Assembly (NCBI GenBank): GCA_027449685.1
Contig: DAIDLC010000001.1
Location: 157,353 to 221,352 of the forward strand
Direction: 5' to 3'
DNA length: 64,000 nucleotides
Source of the DNA: Ferrovaceae bacterium
GTDB lineage: Bacteria > Pseudomonadota > Gammaproteobacteria > Burkholderiales > Ferrovaceae
Both the position numbers and the translations under genes were made by a program. The notes beneath the pieces are model-generated. The model was not told where the DNA came from. It ran no database searches and saw only the letters and a program-made list of their open reading frames with translations. Positions 55,921-63,902 of this stretch are shown here, one piece after another (within the stretch, counting starts at the first letter, position 1; every line of letters begins with the position of its first letter).

Positions 55921-57486
55921 ATGTCCCGTCAAAAAATTCTGATACTGGACTTCGGGGCTCAGTATGCCCAGTTGATTGCCCGGCGCGTGCGGGAAGCCGG
56001 GGTTTATTGCGAGCTTCATCCCTGGGATGTGAGCGAGACCCTGGTGCGGGAATTCGCCCCCCAAGGCATCATTCTCTCGGGAGGGCCGGCCTCGGTAACC
56101 GACTCGACCCCGCCCCGGGCCCCTCAGGTCGTGTTTGAACTGGGCGTGCCGGTATTGGGCATTTGCTATGGGATGCAGACCATGGCGGCCCAATTGGGCG
56201 GGCAAGTGGAAAACGCCCGGCAGCGTGAATTCGGTTTTGCTCAGGTGCGCGCGCGCGGACATTCTGCCTTGCTGCAGGGAATTCAGGATCACAGTAACGA
56301 CCAGGGCCAGGGGTTGCTGGATGTGTGGATGAGCCACGGCGATAAGGTCACGGTTATGCCCCCCGGGTTTCACATCATTTGCGAAAACGCGGCCACACCC
56401 ATTGCCGGCATGGCCGACGAAAGCCGTCATTTCTATGGCGTGCAGTTTCATCCAGAAGTGACGCATACTTCTCAGGGCAAGGCCATTCTGGCACGGTTTG
56501 TTCATGACATTTGTGGGCTTGGTTCCGATTGGAATATGCCGGACTATGTGGTAGAGGCGGTGCGCTCCATTCGGGAGCAAGTGGGCGCAGAACAGGTCAT
56601 TCTGGGCTTGTCCGGCGGGGTAGACTCCTCGGTGGCGGCAGCCCTGTTGCATCGCGCCATTGGTGAGCGTCTAACCTGTGTTTTCGTGGATCATGGCCTG
56701 TTGCGCCAGGGGGAAGCCGAGCAGGTCATGGAGACCTTTGCGCGTCATTTGGGGGTGCACGTGGTGCACGTCAACGCCAAAGATCTGTTCATGCTGCATT
56801 TGAAGGGGGTGTCCGACCCCGAGCAAAAGCGCAAAATTATCGGACGCGAGTTTGTGGAAGTGTTTCAGCGGGAAGCGGCCAAACTCCCCCAGGCCCGCTG
56901 GTTGGCGCAGGGGACCATTTATCCCGATGTCATCGAATCGGCTGGTGCCAAGTCGGGCAAAGCGCAAAACATCAAATCCCACCACAACGTGGGGGGCCTG
57001 CCCGATACCTTGCATCTGAAATTACTGGAACCCTTGCGCGAACTGTTCAAGGACGAAGTACGGGAAATGGGTGTCGTGCTGGGATTGCCCCGTGACATGG
57101 TCTATCGTCATCCATTTCCAGGCCCTGGTTTGGGCGTGCGTATTCTGGGAGAGGTCCATGCTTCCTATGTGGACCTGCTGCAGCGCGCGGACGCCATTTT
57201 CATCGAAGAGCTGCGCCGAGCAGACTGGTACGACAAAGTCTCTCAGGCCTTTGCCGTGTTTTTGCCGGTGCGCTCGGTGGGGGTGATGGGCGATGGCCGT
57301 ACCTACGAATTCGTCGTGGCCTTGCGCGCTGTGGTGACGAGCGACTTCATGACCGCTCATTGGGCCGAACTCCCCTACGATCTGCTAGGTCGCGTATCCA
57401 ATCGCATCATCAACGAAGTGCGTGGCATCAATCGGGTGGTCTACGATATCTCCGGCAAACCCCCCGCTACCATCGAGTGGGAGTAG
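55921..57486 (+). CDS. guaA: GMP synthase (glutamine-hydrolysing)
   Basis: Converts XMP to GMP. The 521 residues carry a class I glutamine amidotransferase domain ([16 protein letters not shown] with nucleophile Cys; QFHPEVTHT), an ATP pyrophosphatase P-loop [14 protein letters not shown] and the C-terminal dimerisation domain ending KPPATIEWE. Second gene of the guaBA operon. Confidence 0.97.
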   Translation: MSRQKILILDFGAQYAQLIARRVREAGVYCELHPWDVSETLVREFAPQGIILSGGPASVTDSTPPRAPQVVFELGVPVLGICYGMQTMAAQLGGQVENARQREFGFAQVRARGHSALLQGIQDHSNDQGQGLLDVWMSHGDKVTVMPPGFHIICENAATPIAGMADESRHFYGVQFHPEVTHTSQGKAILARFVHDICGLGSDWNMPDYVVEAVRSIREQVGAEQVILGLSGGVDSSVAAALLHRAIGERLTCVFVDHGLLRQGEAEQVMETFARHLGVHVVHVNAKDLFMLHLKGVSDPEQKRKIIGREFVEVFQREAAKLPQARWLAQGTIYPDVIESAGAKSGKAQNIKSHHNVGGLPDTLHLKLLEPLRELFKDEVREMGVVLGLPRDMVYRHPFPGPGLGVRILGEVHASYVDLLQRADAIFIEELRRADWYDKVSQAFAVFLPVRSVGVMGDGRTYEFVVALRAVVTSDFMTAHWAELPYDLLGRVSNRIINEVRGINRVVYDISGKPPATIEWE

Positions 57487-57930
57487 GTGAGGCCGAGCTG
57501 GCAGAGCGAAGGTGTAGGCAAAACAATTGGTTGCGGATGTTGTTGATATGCGCCACATCATCAACGAGATCCTTTATGCGACCCTATCCGATTGATTAAT
57601 ATACAGATTGTTGTTTTTCCTCGATCTTGCGGCGCAGAGGGTATTCGTCTCACTTTGACGGTATTTCTGGCGGTAAAAATGCGACGGCGTCCGCGTGCGC
57701 CTCTGGTGCCGTCAGTGCGCGTGGACTGCTGACGGTAAAAATACGCTCGATAAGACTAGATTCGACAAGAACTTATCTCGGTCGAGGACGTGTTTCTTGC
57801 GTGACGGTAATTTCTCTTCGATGCCTGTCCGGTGATCAAAGCGGCACATCGTGACGCGAGGTTCATCGTTGGTCGAGTGCGGAAATCGCGGGCGGCGAGC
57901 AACCCCTACGTTGCCAAATCCATTTCATCG
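57487..57930. repeat. Gene-free segment with four GACGGTA repeats, probably an IS end
   Basis: No credible gene. Four related elements occur: GACGGTATTTCT (57657-57668), GGCGGTAAAAATGCGAC (57669-57685), GACGGTAAAAATACGC (57731-57746) and GACGGTAATTTCTCT (57803-57817). Multiple related terminal repeats are characteristic of IS21-family ends, and an istA fragment follows at 57931, but the assignment was not checked against a database. Confidence 0.5.
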
Positions 57931-58119
57931 TCACCCCCCACGATAGGGATCCAGTAACACGGGTTTGGAACCACTGATTCTGGGGGTGAACCGATCACAA
58001 CCCATCCACTTCAATGCCGTCTTGTAGTTGATCCCCAGATGGCGGGCAATCTGGGCTGCATTGAGCTTCTGTGTCTGATGCATCTGTCGAATCTGGCAAA
58101 ACAGTTCGTAGGTAATCAT
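57931..58119 (-). pseudogene. istA: IS21-family transposase IstA, N-terminal fragment
   Basis: The 62-residue ORF begins MITYELFCQIRQMHQTQKLN and has a helix-turn-helix (AAQIARHLGINYKTALKWM), the typical IstA start. It has AGGGAGG upstream of its ATG. It stops after about 60 residues, whereas full IstA has around 400-500, and no istB is present. Truncation is complete before the catalytic domain. Confidence 0.8.
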
Positions 58120-58334
58120 GCAGGGCCTCCCTATGGGATAGGTGCAACCATCTGGCGAGCCAGAATGTCACGGCCCATTTGTAGCAGATGGCGCGATGCC
58201 TGCGCGATGTCATCTTGTAACGGTGATGCGGTCAAATGGGCAATTAGCCCAATTAAAACAGCAGGTTGATCGATTAAGACATCCAGATCTGATCGTCTAA
58301 AAGGTCAGGTACAACTCAAGCCCAAAATCAGGCA

Positions 58335-58390
58335 CCCATTGGAATTTCAAACTGCTGCCTGGTAGCCAATTTCAACTTGCTGTTGACAGT
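58335..58390 (-). repeat. IS21-type terminal repeat, left copy
   Basis: Read on the minus strand it starts TGTCAACAGCAAGTTGAAATT and includes two related units ending CAGCAGTTTGAAATTCC. It is an imperfect inverted copy of 59491-59542. The istA fragment lies on its interior side. Confidence 0.65.
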
Positions 58391-58469
58391 GGGCGGACAT
58401 GTGCTCATGGTATTGGGTCATAGAATCAGGATGGCTTAACCTACGTGGACAGTGCACTGGATTGGTTTC

Positions 58470-58488
58470 ATACCTGAAATGGTATAAA
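58470..58488 (+). promoter_or_regulatory. higBA promoter with overlapping operator
   Basis: The inverted repeat ATACC-TGAAAT-GGTAT (58470-58485) overlaps the -10-like TATAAA (58483-58488), 8 bases before the toxin ATG. This is the usual geometry of antitoxin autoregulation. Confidence 0.62.
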
Positions 58489-58496
58489 CTGGTCGC

Positions 58497-58874
58497 ATGG
58501 CAGAACAAGAAAAACCGTTGATCTGGATCGGGGGAAGCAAGCGAGACCTAGTGGCGCTTCCAATGGATGTGCGCAAGTTCTTTGGTCACGCCTTGGACTT
58601 CGCTCAGCGCGGGGATCAGCACGACGCGGCAAAGCCGCTCAAGGGCTTCGGCGGTGCCGGCGTCCTTGAGATCGTCGAGGATGATGCTGGCGGTACGTAC
58701 CGGGCCGTCTATACGGTGAAATTCGCGGAAGCGGTGTTTGTCCTGCATTGCTTCCAGAAGAAGAGCAAGAGCGGGATCGCTACGCCGAAAGAGGACATGG
58801 ACATCATTCGCGCTAGGCTGAAGGTAGCCGAGGCGCTGGCAAAGGAGCTACGACATGGCAAAGCGCATGATTGA
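58497..58874 (+). CDS. higB: HigB-type toxin (RelE/Gp49 family)
   Basis: Probable ribosome-dependent mRNA interferase. The 125-residue protein has LIWIGGSKRDLVALP, VRKFFGHALDFAQRG, the core GTYRAVYTVKFAEAVFVLHCFQKKSK (split) and IIRARLKVAEAL, matching the Gp49-like HigB group. The toxin gene precedes the antitoxin, as in other higBA loci, and overlaps it by 20 bases. It is flanked by inverted IS21-type ends. Confidence 0.86.
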   Translation: MAEQEKPLIWIGGSKRDLVALPMDVRKFFGHALDFAQRGDQHDAAKPLKGFGGAGVLEIVEDDAGGTYRAVYTVKFAEAVFVLHCFQKKSKSGIATPKEDMDIIRARLKVAEALAKELRHGKAHD

Positions 58875-59190
58875 AGGCATCGAGATCGAAACCAGCTCTG
58901 GCAACGTGTTCGCCGATCTCGGCCTGGCTGACGCCGAGAAGCTCAAAATCAAGTCCGGCCTGGTGATCGAGATCACCCGTGCCGTGCGTCGTCTCGGTTT
59001 GACCCAAGAAGAGGCGGGCCGGCGCATGGGCATTCCGCAACCGAAAGTGTCGGGGATGATGCGCGGCGACTTCGCCAACCTCTCCGAGCGGAAGCTGATG
59101 GAGTGCCTGAATCGTCTCGGGTACGACATCGAGATCAAGGTGCGGCCGGCCGCCGAGCCGATCGGTCACCTGACGCTCGCGATCGCTTGA
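58855..59190 (+). CDS. higA: HigA-type antitoxin (XRE family)
   Basis: DNA-binding antitoxin for the preceding toxin. The 111-residue protein has an N-terminal segment (SGNVFADLGLADAEKLKIKS) and an XRE helix-turn-helix (LGLTQEEAGRRMGIPQPKVSGMMRGDF, split). The start overlaps the toxin gene. It likely represses its own promoter at 58470-58488. Confidence 0.88.
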   Translation: MAKRMIEGIEIETSSGNVFADLGLADAEKLKIKSGLVIEITRAVRRLGLTQEEAGRRMGIPQPKVSGMMRGDFANLSERKLMECLNRLGYDIEIKVRPAAEPIGHLTLAIA

Positions 59191-59259
59191 TTTGTTGCCC
59201 ATGACCAGGATCATGAACCACATCGACCTAGTAGACCGTTCCATTAAAGTTATTACATA

Positions 59260-59496
59260 TTAACCAATACCCAACTCGAAGTTTTTCCAGCGGAATACGA
59301 CGGGAGTAGCGTTCATTTCTGCAATTCCCTTCAGGATGCGATTTTTGAGTTCTGTGACTGAGTGCACGCGGATATGACGCAGAAAAGTACGGGCCATCTT
59401 GGAAAACGCGCACTCGATGAGGTTGAGCCAAGAACCATGCTTGGGCGTGTGGACATATTCAAACCTCCCAGGTCGCGTCGCCAAGTAGGTTGTCAC
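59260..59496 (-). pseudogene. IS630-family transposase, C-terminal fragment
   Basis: The 78-residue ORF contains YVHTPKHGSWLNLIECAFSK, the last catalytic block of IS630-type DDE transposases, followed by the usual C-terminus. The first two thirds of the gene is missing. The fragment's 5' end coincides with the inner end of the right IS21-type repeat, indicating that the second insertion cut the first. Confidence 0.8.
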
Positions 59497-59542
59497 CAGC
59501 AGTCTGAAATTCCCATCTAGCAGCAGTTTGAAATTCCATGGG
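59491..59542 (+). repeat. IS21-type terminal repeat, right copy
   Basis: Starts TGTCACCAGCAGTCTGAAATTCC and continues with GCAGCAGTTTGAAATTCC, an imperfect inverted copy of 58335-58390. Both copies point away from the higBA segment between them. Confidence 0.65.
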
Positions 59543-59610
59543 CTATTGTGGTGCTGATCATCGATTAAGTGTTGTGTTTGTCATGGGAAAGAAACACAAG
59601 GGGCTTGATC

Positions 59611-59636
59611 AACACTCTAACAATCATTAGAGTGTT
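59611..59636 (+). promoter_or_regulatory. ArsR-type operator of the rhodanese operon
   Basis: A perfect 10-bp inverted repeat AACACTCTAA-CAATCA-TTAGAGTGTT ends 3 bases before the ATG of the ArsR-rhodanese gene. ArsR repressors bind such 12-2-12-like dyads, so autoregulation is expected. Confidence 0.78.
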
Positions 59637-59639
59637 TGT

Positions 59640-60308
59640 ATGAATAAGCGATCCCTAAAGGACCTGCTCTACGAACAGGTTGCCCGAATTGGCAAAACCC
59701 TCTCCAGTCCGAAGCGACTGGAACTGGTGGAGTTGCTGGCGCAGGGCGAGAAGAGCGTCGAGGCCTTGGCAGGCGAGGCCGGTATCGATATAGGGCTTGC
59801 CAGCGCCCACCTCAAAGCGTTGAGAACGGCTCGGCTGGTCGATACCCGGCGCGAAGGCAAATACATCTATTACCGGCTGAGTGGCCAGGACGTGTCGCAC
59901 CTATGGGTTACTTTGCGGGAAACCGCTGAGGAGCATCTGGTTGAACTCCGCGTAGCTCTGGAACAGATAACGTCTCACCCAGATACCTTGGTTTCGGAAG
60001 GGCGGAAAAGCCTGCTGGAGAAGGCGCGGCAAGGAGAAATCGTCATGATCGACGTGCGACCGGTCAGCGAGTTCAAGGCTGGCCATTTGCCCTTTGCGCG
60101 CTCCTTGCCCCTGGTTGAGCTGGAAAAGCGTCTGGCCGAACTCCCTGCAGATCGCACCATCGTGGCTTACTGCCGGGGGCCGTTCTGCCTCATGGCCGAC
60201 GAGGCAGTACAACTGCTCCGTGCCCGTGGTTTCGTTGCCCACAAGACCAGTGACGGCGTGAGCGAATGGGCCGCCAACGGCCTGCCAATCGAAACCTCCG
60301 CCGAGTAG
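59640..60308 (+). CDS. ArsR-family regulator fused to a rhodanese domain
   Basis: The 222-residue protein joins an ArsR winged helix (SSPKRLELVELLAQGEKSVEALAG; GLASAHLKALRTARLV) at about 15-90 to a rhodanese domain at about 120-218 with active-site loop CRGPFCLMADE. The rhodanese cysteine suggests that it senses or handles sulfane sulfur. The ATG at 59640 has no Shine-Dalgarno sequence; the operator occupies that position. It leads the dsrE/persulfide dioxygenase-like/MFS genes, which are decaying downstream. Confidence 0.88.
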   Translation: MNKRSLKDLLYEQVARIGKTLSSPKRLELVELLAQGEKSVEALAGEAGIDIGLASAHLKALRTARLVDTRREGKYIYYRLSGQDVSHLWVTLRETAEEHLVELRVALEQITSHPDTLVSEGRKSLLEKARQGEIVMIDVRPVSEFKAGHLPFARSLPLVELEKRLAELPADRTIVAYCRGPFCLMADEAVQLLRARGFVAHKTSDGVSEWAANGLPIETSAE

Positions 60309-60359
60309 GTCACGGCGCAGGCTTTCAGAACACAGACCTCGACCATATAGGAGAACGCC

Positions 60360-60701
60360 ATGCAAACACTATTCATTCTCAACGATGCGCCTTACGGTAG
60401 CGAACGAAGCTTTAACGCCTTGCGGCTGGCTCGGGCATTGGCCAAGCGGGAAGGCGAATCAGTTCGCGTTTTTTTGATGGGAGATGCCGTGGCCTGTGCC
60501 AAAGCCGGCCAAAAGGTGCCCGAGGGTTATTACAACGCCGGTGATATGGTGCGCATGGTCGGCGGTGAGGTGGCCCTGTGTGGCACCTGTCTGGATGCTC
60601 GGGGAATACAGAGCAGTGAGCTCATCGAAGGGGCCCGTCGCAGCACCTTGAGCGAGCTCGCCGCCTGGACGGCGGAAGCCGACAAAGTTGTAGTCTTTTG
60701 A
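60360..60701 (+). CDS. DsrE-family protein
   Basis: The 113-residue protein resembles the DsrE/YchN group (MQTLFILNDAPYGSERSFNALRLA; VRVFLMGDAVACAKAG; VALCGTCLDARGI). The cysteines in CGTC are candidates for persulfide binding. It follows the ArsR-rhodanese gene by 51 bases with GGAG before its ATG, and precedes the metallo-hydrolase by 10 bases. Confidence 0.86.
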   Translation: MQTLFILNDAPYGSERSFNALRLARALAKREGESVRVFLMGDAVACAKAGQKVPEGYYNAGDMVRMVGGEVALCGTCLDARGIQSSELIEGARRSTLSELAAWTAEADKVVVF

Positions 60702-60711
60702 GGAGCAGCCC

Positions 60712-61448
60712 ATGTTCTTTAAGCAACTGGCCACCAAAGAATCGTCCTTGTCTTACTTTTTCGGCTGTGGCGGACTGGGCAAGGCCGTTGCGGTGGATGT
60801 GGTGGCAGGCGATGAGGATTGGTTTGTCGAGGCAGCCCGCGAAGCAAAGGTCGAGATCACCCATGTCATCGACACCATGTCCACGCCGACCACTACTCTG
60901 GTGGCCGTGTGCTGGCCCAGCGGGTCCATGCCCCTTACAGCCTGCACGAGTCCAATCGTCACCGGGTGCAATACGACTTCCAGACTTTGCACGACGGCCA
61001 GATGCTCGACATCGGCAACGTCAAGGTCAAGATCCTGCACACGCCCGGGCATACGCCCGACAGCCTCTGCCTACTGGTGACAGACAAACGGCGCGGCGAA
61101 GCGCCCTGGTTTGTCGTGACGGGCGACACTCTGTTCGTCGGCGCTGTCGGACGCCCCGACTTGGCCGGACAGGAGCGGGAAATGGCCGGTGTACTCTACG
61201 ACAGTCTGCACGCCAAGCTACTGCCACTCCCCGACGAAATCGAAATCTATCCAGGGCATCAGGCTGGAAGCATTTGCGGTGCTGGCCTGTCGGGCAAGCC
61301 GTCCTCGACACTGGGCTTCGAGAAACGCTGGAATCCAGCGCTCAGGATGGCGCGAGAAGCCTTCATCAACACCCTGACGCAAGAGATTCCGCCACGCCCA
61401 GCCGAGATGGACGCGATGGTGTGTTTCAATCTCGGTTTGGAGCGCTGA
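60712..61448 (+). pseudogene. Persulfide dioxygenase-like MBL-fold hydrolase, frameshifted
   Basis: Two frames together give one metallo-beta-lactamase-fold protein of the ETHE1/persulfide dioxygenase type. The first (from ATG 60712) runs MFFKQLATKESSLSYFFGC ... THVIDT; the second continues HVHADHYSGGRVLAQRV, LHTPGHTPDSLCLL, VTGDTLFVGAVGRPDLAG and EIYPGHQAGS. The shift lies at about 60875-60877, where one C seems missing in the codons just before the HxHxDH metal motif. As written the protein would end at 61080 without its active site. A sequencing error is possible. Confidence 0.82.
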
Positions 61449-61451
61449 AGC

Positions 61452-61762
61452 GTGCACACGGCCACCATCCGCCTCGGGCTGAGTGAGAATCTGGGGCAGT
61501 TTTCTCTGCTGGTTCTGGTGAATGCCTTCGTTGGTGCGATGGTGGGCCTGGAGAGAAGCATCCTGCCTGGCGTGCCTCTGCCGTGGGTGTTTATCGGCTT
61601 TGGCGCGACCTCGGCTATGCAGTTGGTGCGCTCATGGCCGGCATTACCGCAGATCTGTTTGGGATAGCGGCGGCCGTGTGGTTGGTCTGGGCACTCACCT
61701 TCCTGTCTGGCGTGATCGCCGCTGTGCGGATGAACGAAACCCTGCTCAGAGGGAAAGCATGA
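61452..61762 (+). pseudogene. MFS transporter with large internal deletion
   Basis: The GTG at 61452 starts an MFS N-terminus (GLSENLGQFSLLVLVNAFVG, AMVGLERSIL). At about 61575 the sequence jumps and, in another frame, continues VYRLWRDLGYAVGALMAGI and LVWALTFLSGVIAAVRMNE, the last helices of an MFS protein, ending at TGA 61762. About 300 codons of the usual 400 are missing. It begins 3 bases after the metallo-hydrolase. Confidence 0.75.
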
Positions 61763-61783
61763 GCGCAACGCGGATTGGCGGCC

Positions 61784-61930
61784 ATGAAGGGACGTGAAAG
61801 CGGTATGCCCGACGAGGCATACTGGTCGTCGTTTTTTGACCCGGAATCGGCGCTTGACCGACTACTCCCAGACGTTGGGAAGACCGGCTATGTCGTTGAG
61901 TTCGGCTGTCGCCGCTTAAGCGGGAATTAG
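61784..61930 (+). pseudogene. SAM-dependent methyltransferase, N-terminal fragment
   Basis: The 48-codon ORF, too short for the track, reads MKGRESGMPDEAYWSSFFDP and reaches VVEFGC, which is the start of the SAM-binding motif of class I methyltransferases. It then breaks off into an antitoxin fragment that overlaps it in another frame. Confidence 0.65.
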
Positions 61931-62055
61931 TCGCGAATCGCTTTATCGGACACTTTCTGCAAAGGGGAATCCGACATTGAAACCACTGCTTGCTGTATTG
62001 AAAGCAGTTGGCATGAAACTCTCGGTGGAATCAGAACATCAGGCTGCTGCATAGT
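61920..62055 (+). pseudogene. HigA-like antitoxin (addiction-module antidote), C-terminal fragment
   Basis: In the frame ending at TAG 62055 the sequence reads AGISRESLYRTLSAKGNPTL and KPLLAVLKAVGMKLSVESE, the second half of the helix-turn-helix and the C-terminus of probable addiction-module antidote proteins. It has no start codon and no toxin partner. It is joined to the methyltransferase fragment. Confidence 0.7.
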
Positions 62056-62162
62056 CAGTTACCTCCTGGTCATCACCCGATGATCGTGCTGGCAATCTGT
62101 TGAGCTGAATGCTCTACGGCGCTGCCGTTTGGTTCACAGGGGCGTATGCTGGCTGAAATAGT

Positions 62163-62223
62163 CAACGAGCGTTGAGTTTTTCTTGCGTTTACGGTCAATG
62201 AAAGGCAAAATTCAACGCTCGTT
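62163..62223 (+). promoter_or_regulatory. Paired hipBA operators
   Basis: AACGAGCGTTGA (62164-62175) and TCAACGCTCGTT (62212-62223) are perfect inverted copies, and each is itself a small palindrome of the form AACG-N2-CGTT. They sit just upstream of hipB and could allow looping or cooperative repression by HipB-HipA. Confidence 0.65.
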
Positions 62224-62241
62224 TATCTTCGTGGGGGGCGT

Positions 62242-62478
62242 ATGGTACACAGGGAAGTAGGCATCTCCTCTGTCTCAGAGCTTGGGCAAATGATTCGGGC
62301 TGTTCGGAAGGAATCCGGACTGACCCAACGCGACGCCGCCGCGCTGTGCAATGTCAGCCTGCCATTTCTCAACGGCCTGGAGCAAGGGAAAGCGACCGCC
62401 CAGATCGGAAAAGTGTTGTCCGTCTGCAACCGCTTTGGCATTGGTGTCAGGCTGAGGCTGCCGGGTGAAACGGCATGA
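62242..62478 (+). CDS. hipB: HipB-type antitoxin (XRE family)
   Basis: The 78-residue protein has an XRE helix-turn-helix (LGQMIRAVRKESGLTQRDAAALCNVS region, KSG-LTQ core) and the short C-terminal strand NRFGIGVRLRLPG typical of HipB. Its stop overlaps the hipA start by 4 bases (ATGA). It probably binds the dyads at 62163-62223. Confidence 0.9.
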   Translation: MVHREVGISSVSELGQMIRAVRKESGLTQRDAAALCNVSLPFLNGLEQGKATAQIGKVLSVCNRFGIGVRLRLPGETA

Positions 62479-63818
62479 GTGTTTTGCTCGTCTCGGCCAA
62501 TGGGGTTCCGGTTGGAACCCTTAAAGTCAAGAAGGGGCAGTGGGAATTCGTCTACGCGACCGAGTGGAAGGATTATTCACTGTCGCCCAACTTTCCCCTG
62601 GCCACCGAAAAGTTTGAAGATACCGCGAACGATAAACCGGTCGAGTGGTTCTTCGAGAACCTGTTGCCCGAGGGCAGACTGCGCGACCTGATCGCTACTC
62701 GCCACAGGATTGATCCCCGCGATACGTGGGCGCTTCTGGCCAGACATGGGCAGGACACCGCAGGGGCGTTTTCGCTGATTCCGGAAGGAATCGTGGCAGC
62801 AACAAAGGAAATTCTGGTACCACTTTCGCAAGAGGCGCTACAGGAAAAGATCAAGGCTTCCAGAGCGCGCAATCTCCCCCTGATGGCATCATGGGACGAA
62901 ATCCGCATGTCTTTGGCAGGCGCTCAAGAAAAACTGGGGCTGCGAATAGATGCCAATGGCGCGATGTTTCTTCCTGAAGGTTTGGCACCATCTACCCACA
63001 TCCTCAAACCGGAAAATGCCAGCGCCGACTTTCCCTATTGTCCCGCCAATGAATTTTTTTGCATGCGCTTGGCTCATGAGCTGAAGGTTCCAGTACCTGC
63101 GGTTGGGTTGCTGCACCTCCCAGAACCCCTTTATATTATCGAGCGGTTTGACCGCGAGCCTATGGAAAAGAGGCCTGATAAAGGATTCAGGCGGCTCCAC
63201 CAGATAGACCTATGCCAGGTGATGGGTGTGGCACCGTCAAAAAAATACGAGAGCGAGGGTGGTCTGGGTTTGCATCACTTGTTTGAAGTGCTGCGAGGCT
63301 CTTTCATGGATCGTCCAATCGTAGCCGCCAATGTCCTTGTCCAATGGATTGCCTTCAACTATTTGATTGGCAACCTGGACGCCCACGCGAAGAACATCGC
63401 ATTCCTGATGCGTGGACAAAAAGCCGCTGTGGCGCCGTTCTACGACATGCTGTGCGTAGAGGCCTATCTGCCGAGACAGACCATGGCCATGTCCATCGCC
63501 GGAGAGAACAAGCCTGGCTGGGTGGAAGGGGCGCATTGGGATGCGATGGCCTATGAGGCCGGTGTGGCGCCCCGACTCGTTCGCGGTGTTTTGTCGCGCA
63601 TGAGCGAGGACCTGCCGGAAGCGATCTCCAAGGTGATTGGTGATGAACGTCTGTTGCCTGGGGAACGGGATTTCCTGCGAGAGAAAGTCCTTCCCGTTAT
63701 CGAAGATCGAACAGGCTTTGTTGCCGATGCGCTCAAAACCCAGCAGTCTACAATCGCTGAGCTGCTGACGAAGCGGGAATTGGACCCGTCAGTAACGGAG
63801 CGGTTGGCCAGGCTGTAA
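62475..63818 (+). CDS. hipA: HipA-type serine/threonine kinase toxin
   Basis: HipA kinases cause growth arrest by phosphorylating aminoacyl-tRNA synthetases. The 447 residues keep the key elements: N-terminal couple-HipA domain (VEWFFENLLPEGRLRDLIA), the autophosphorylation-loop region SLAGAQEKLGL, ATP-binding STHILKPE, ERFDRE, the catalytic NLDAHAKNI and the metal-binding PFYDMLC. The gene looks intact and functional. The target enzyme cannot be read from sequence. Confidence 0.93.
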   Translation: MSVLLVSANGVPVGTLKVKKGQWEFVYATEWKDYSLSPNFPLATEKFEDTANDKPVEWFFENLLPEGRLRDLIATRHRIDPRDTWALLARHGQDTAGAFSLIPEGIVAATKEILVPLSQEALQEKIKASRARNLPLMASWDEIRMSLAGAQEKLGLRIDANGAMFLPEGLAPSTHILKPENASADFPYCPANEFFCMRLAHELKVPVPAVGLLHLPEPLYIIERFDREPMEKRPDKGFRRLHQIDLCQVMGVAPSKKYESEGGLGLHHLFEVLRGSFMDRPIVAANVLVQWIAFNYLIGNLDAHAKNIAFLMRGQKAAVAPFYDMLCVEAYLPRQTMAMSIAGENKPGWVEGAHWDAMAYEAGVAPRLVRGVLSRMSEDLPEAISKVIGDERLLPGERDFLREKVLPVIEDRTGFVADALKTQQSTIAELLTKRELDPSVTERLARL

Positions 63819-63902
63819 GCAGGGTTGTATGGCCAGTTAGTGTAAGAATCAGTCCACCTGCTGCGACTAACAAGTTTCAGAATACTTGCCGTGAGTAACC
63901 CT

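Noticed and set aside
57500-57592. Short ORF around ATGCGCCACATCATCAACG after guaA
   Set aside because: Fifteen codons only, no ribosome-binding site and no recognisable family.
60698-61486. 262-residue ORF across the persulfide dioxygenase region
   Set aside because: Arg/Pro/Ser-rich translation in the wrong frame. The other two frames together give the conserved metallo-hydrolase.
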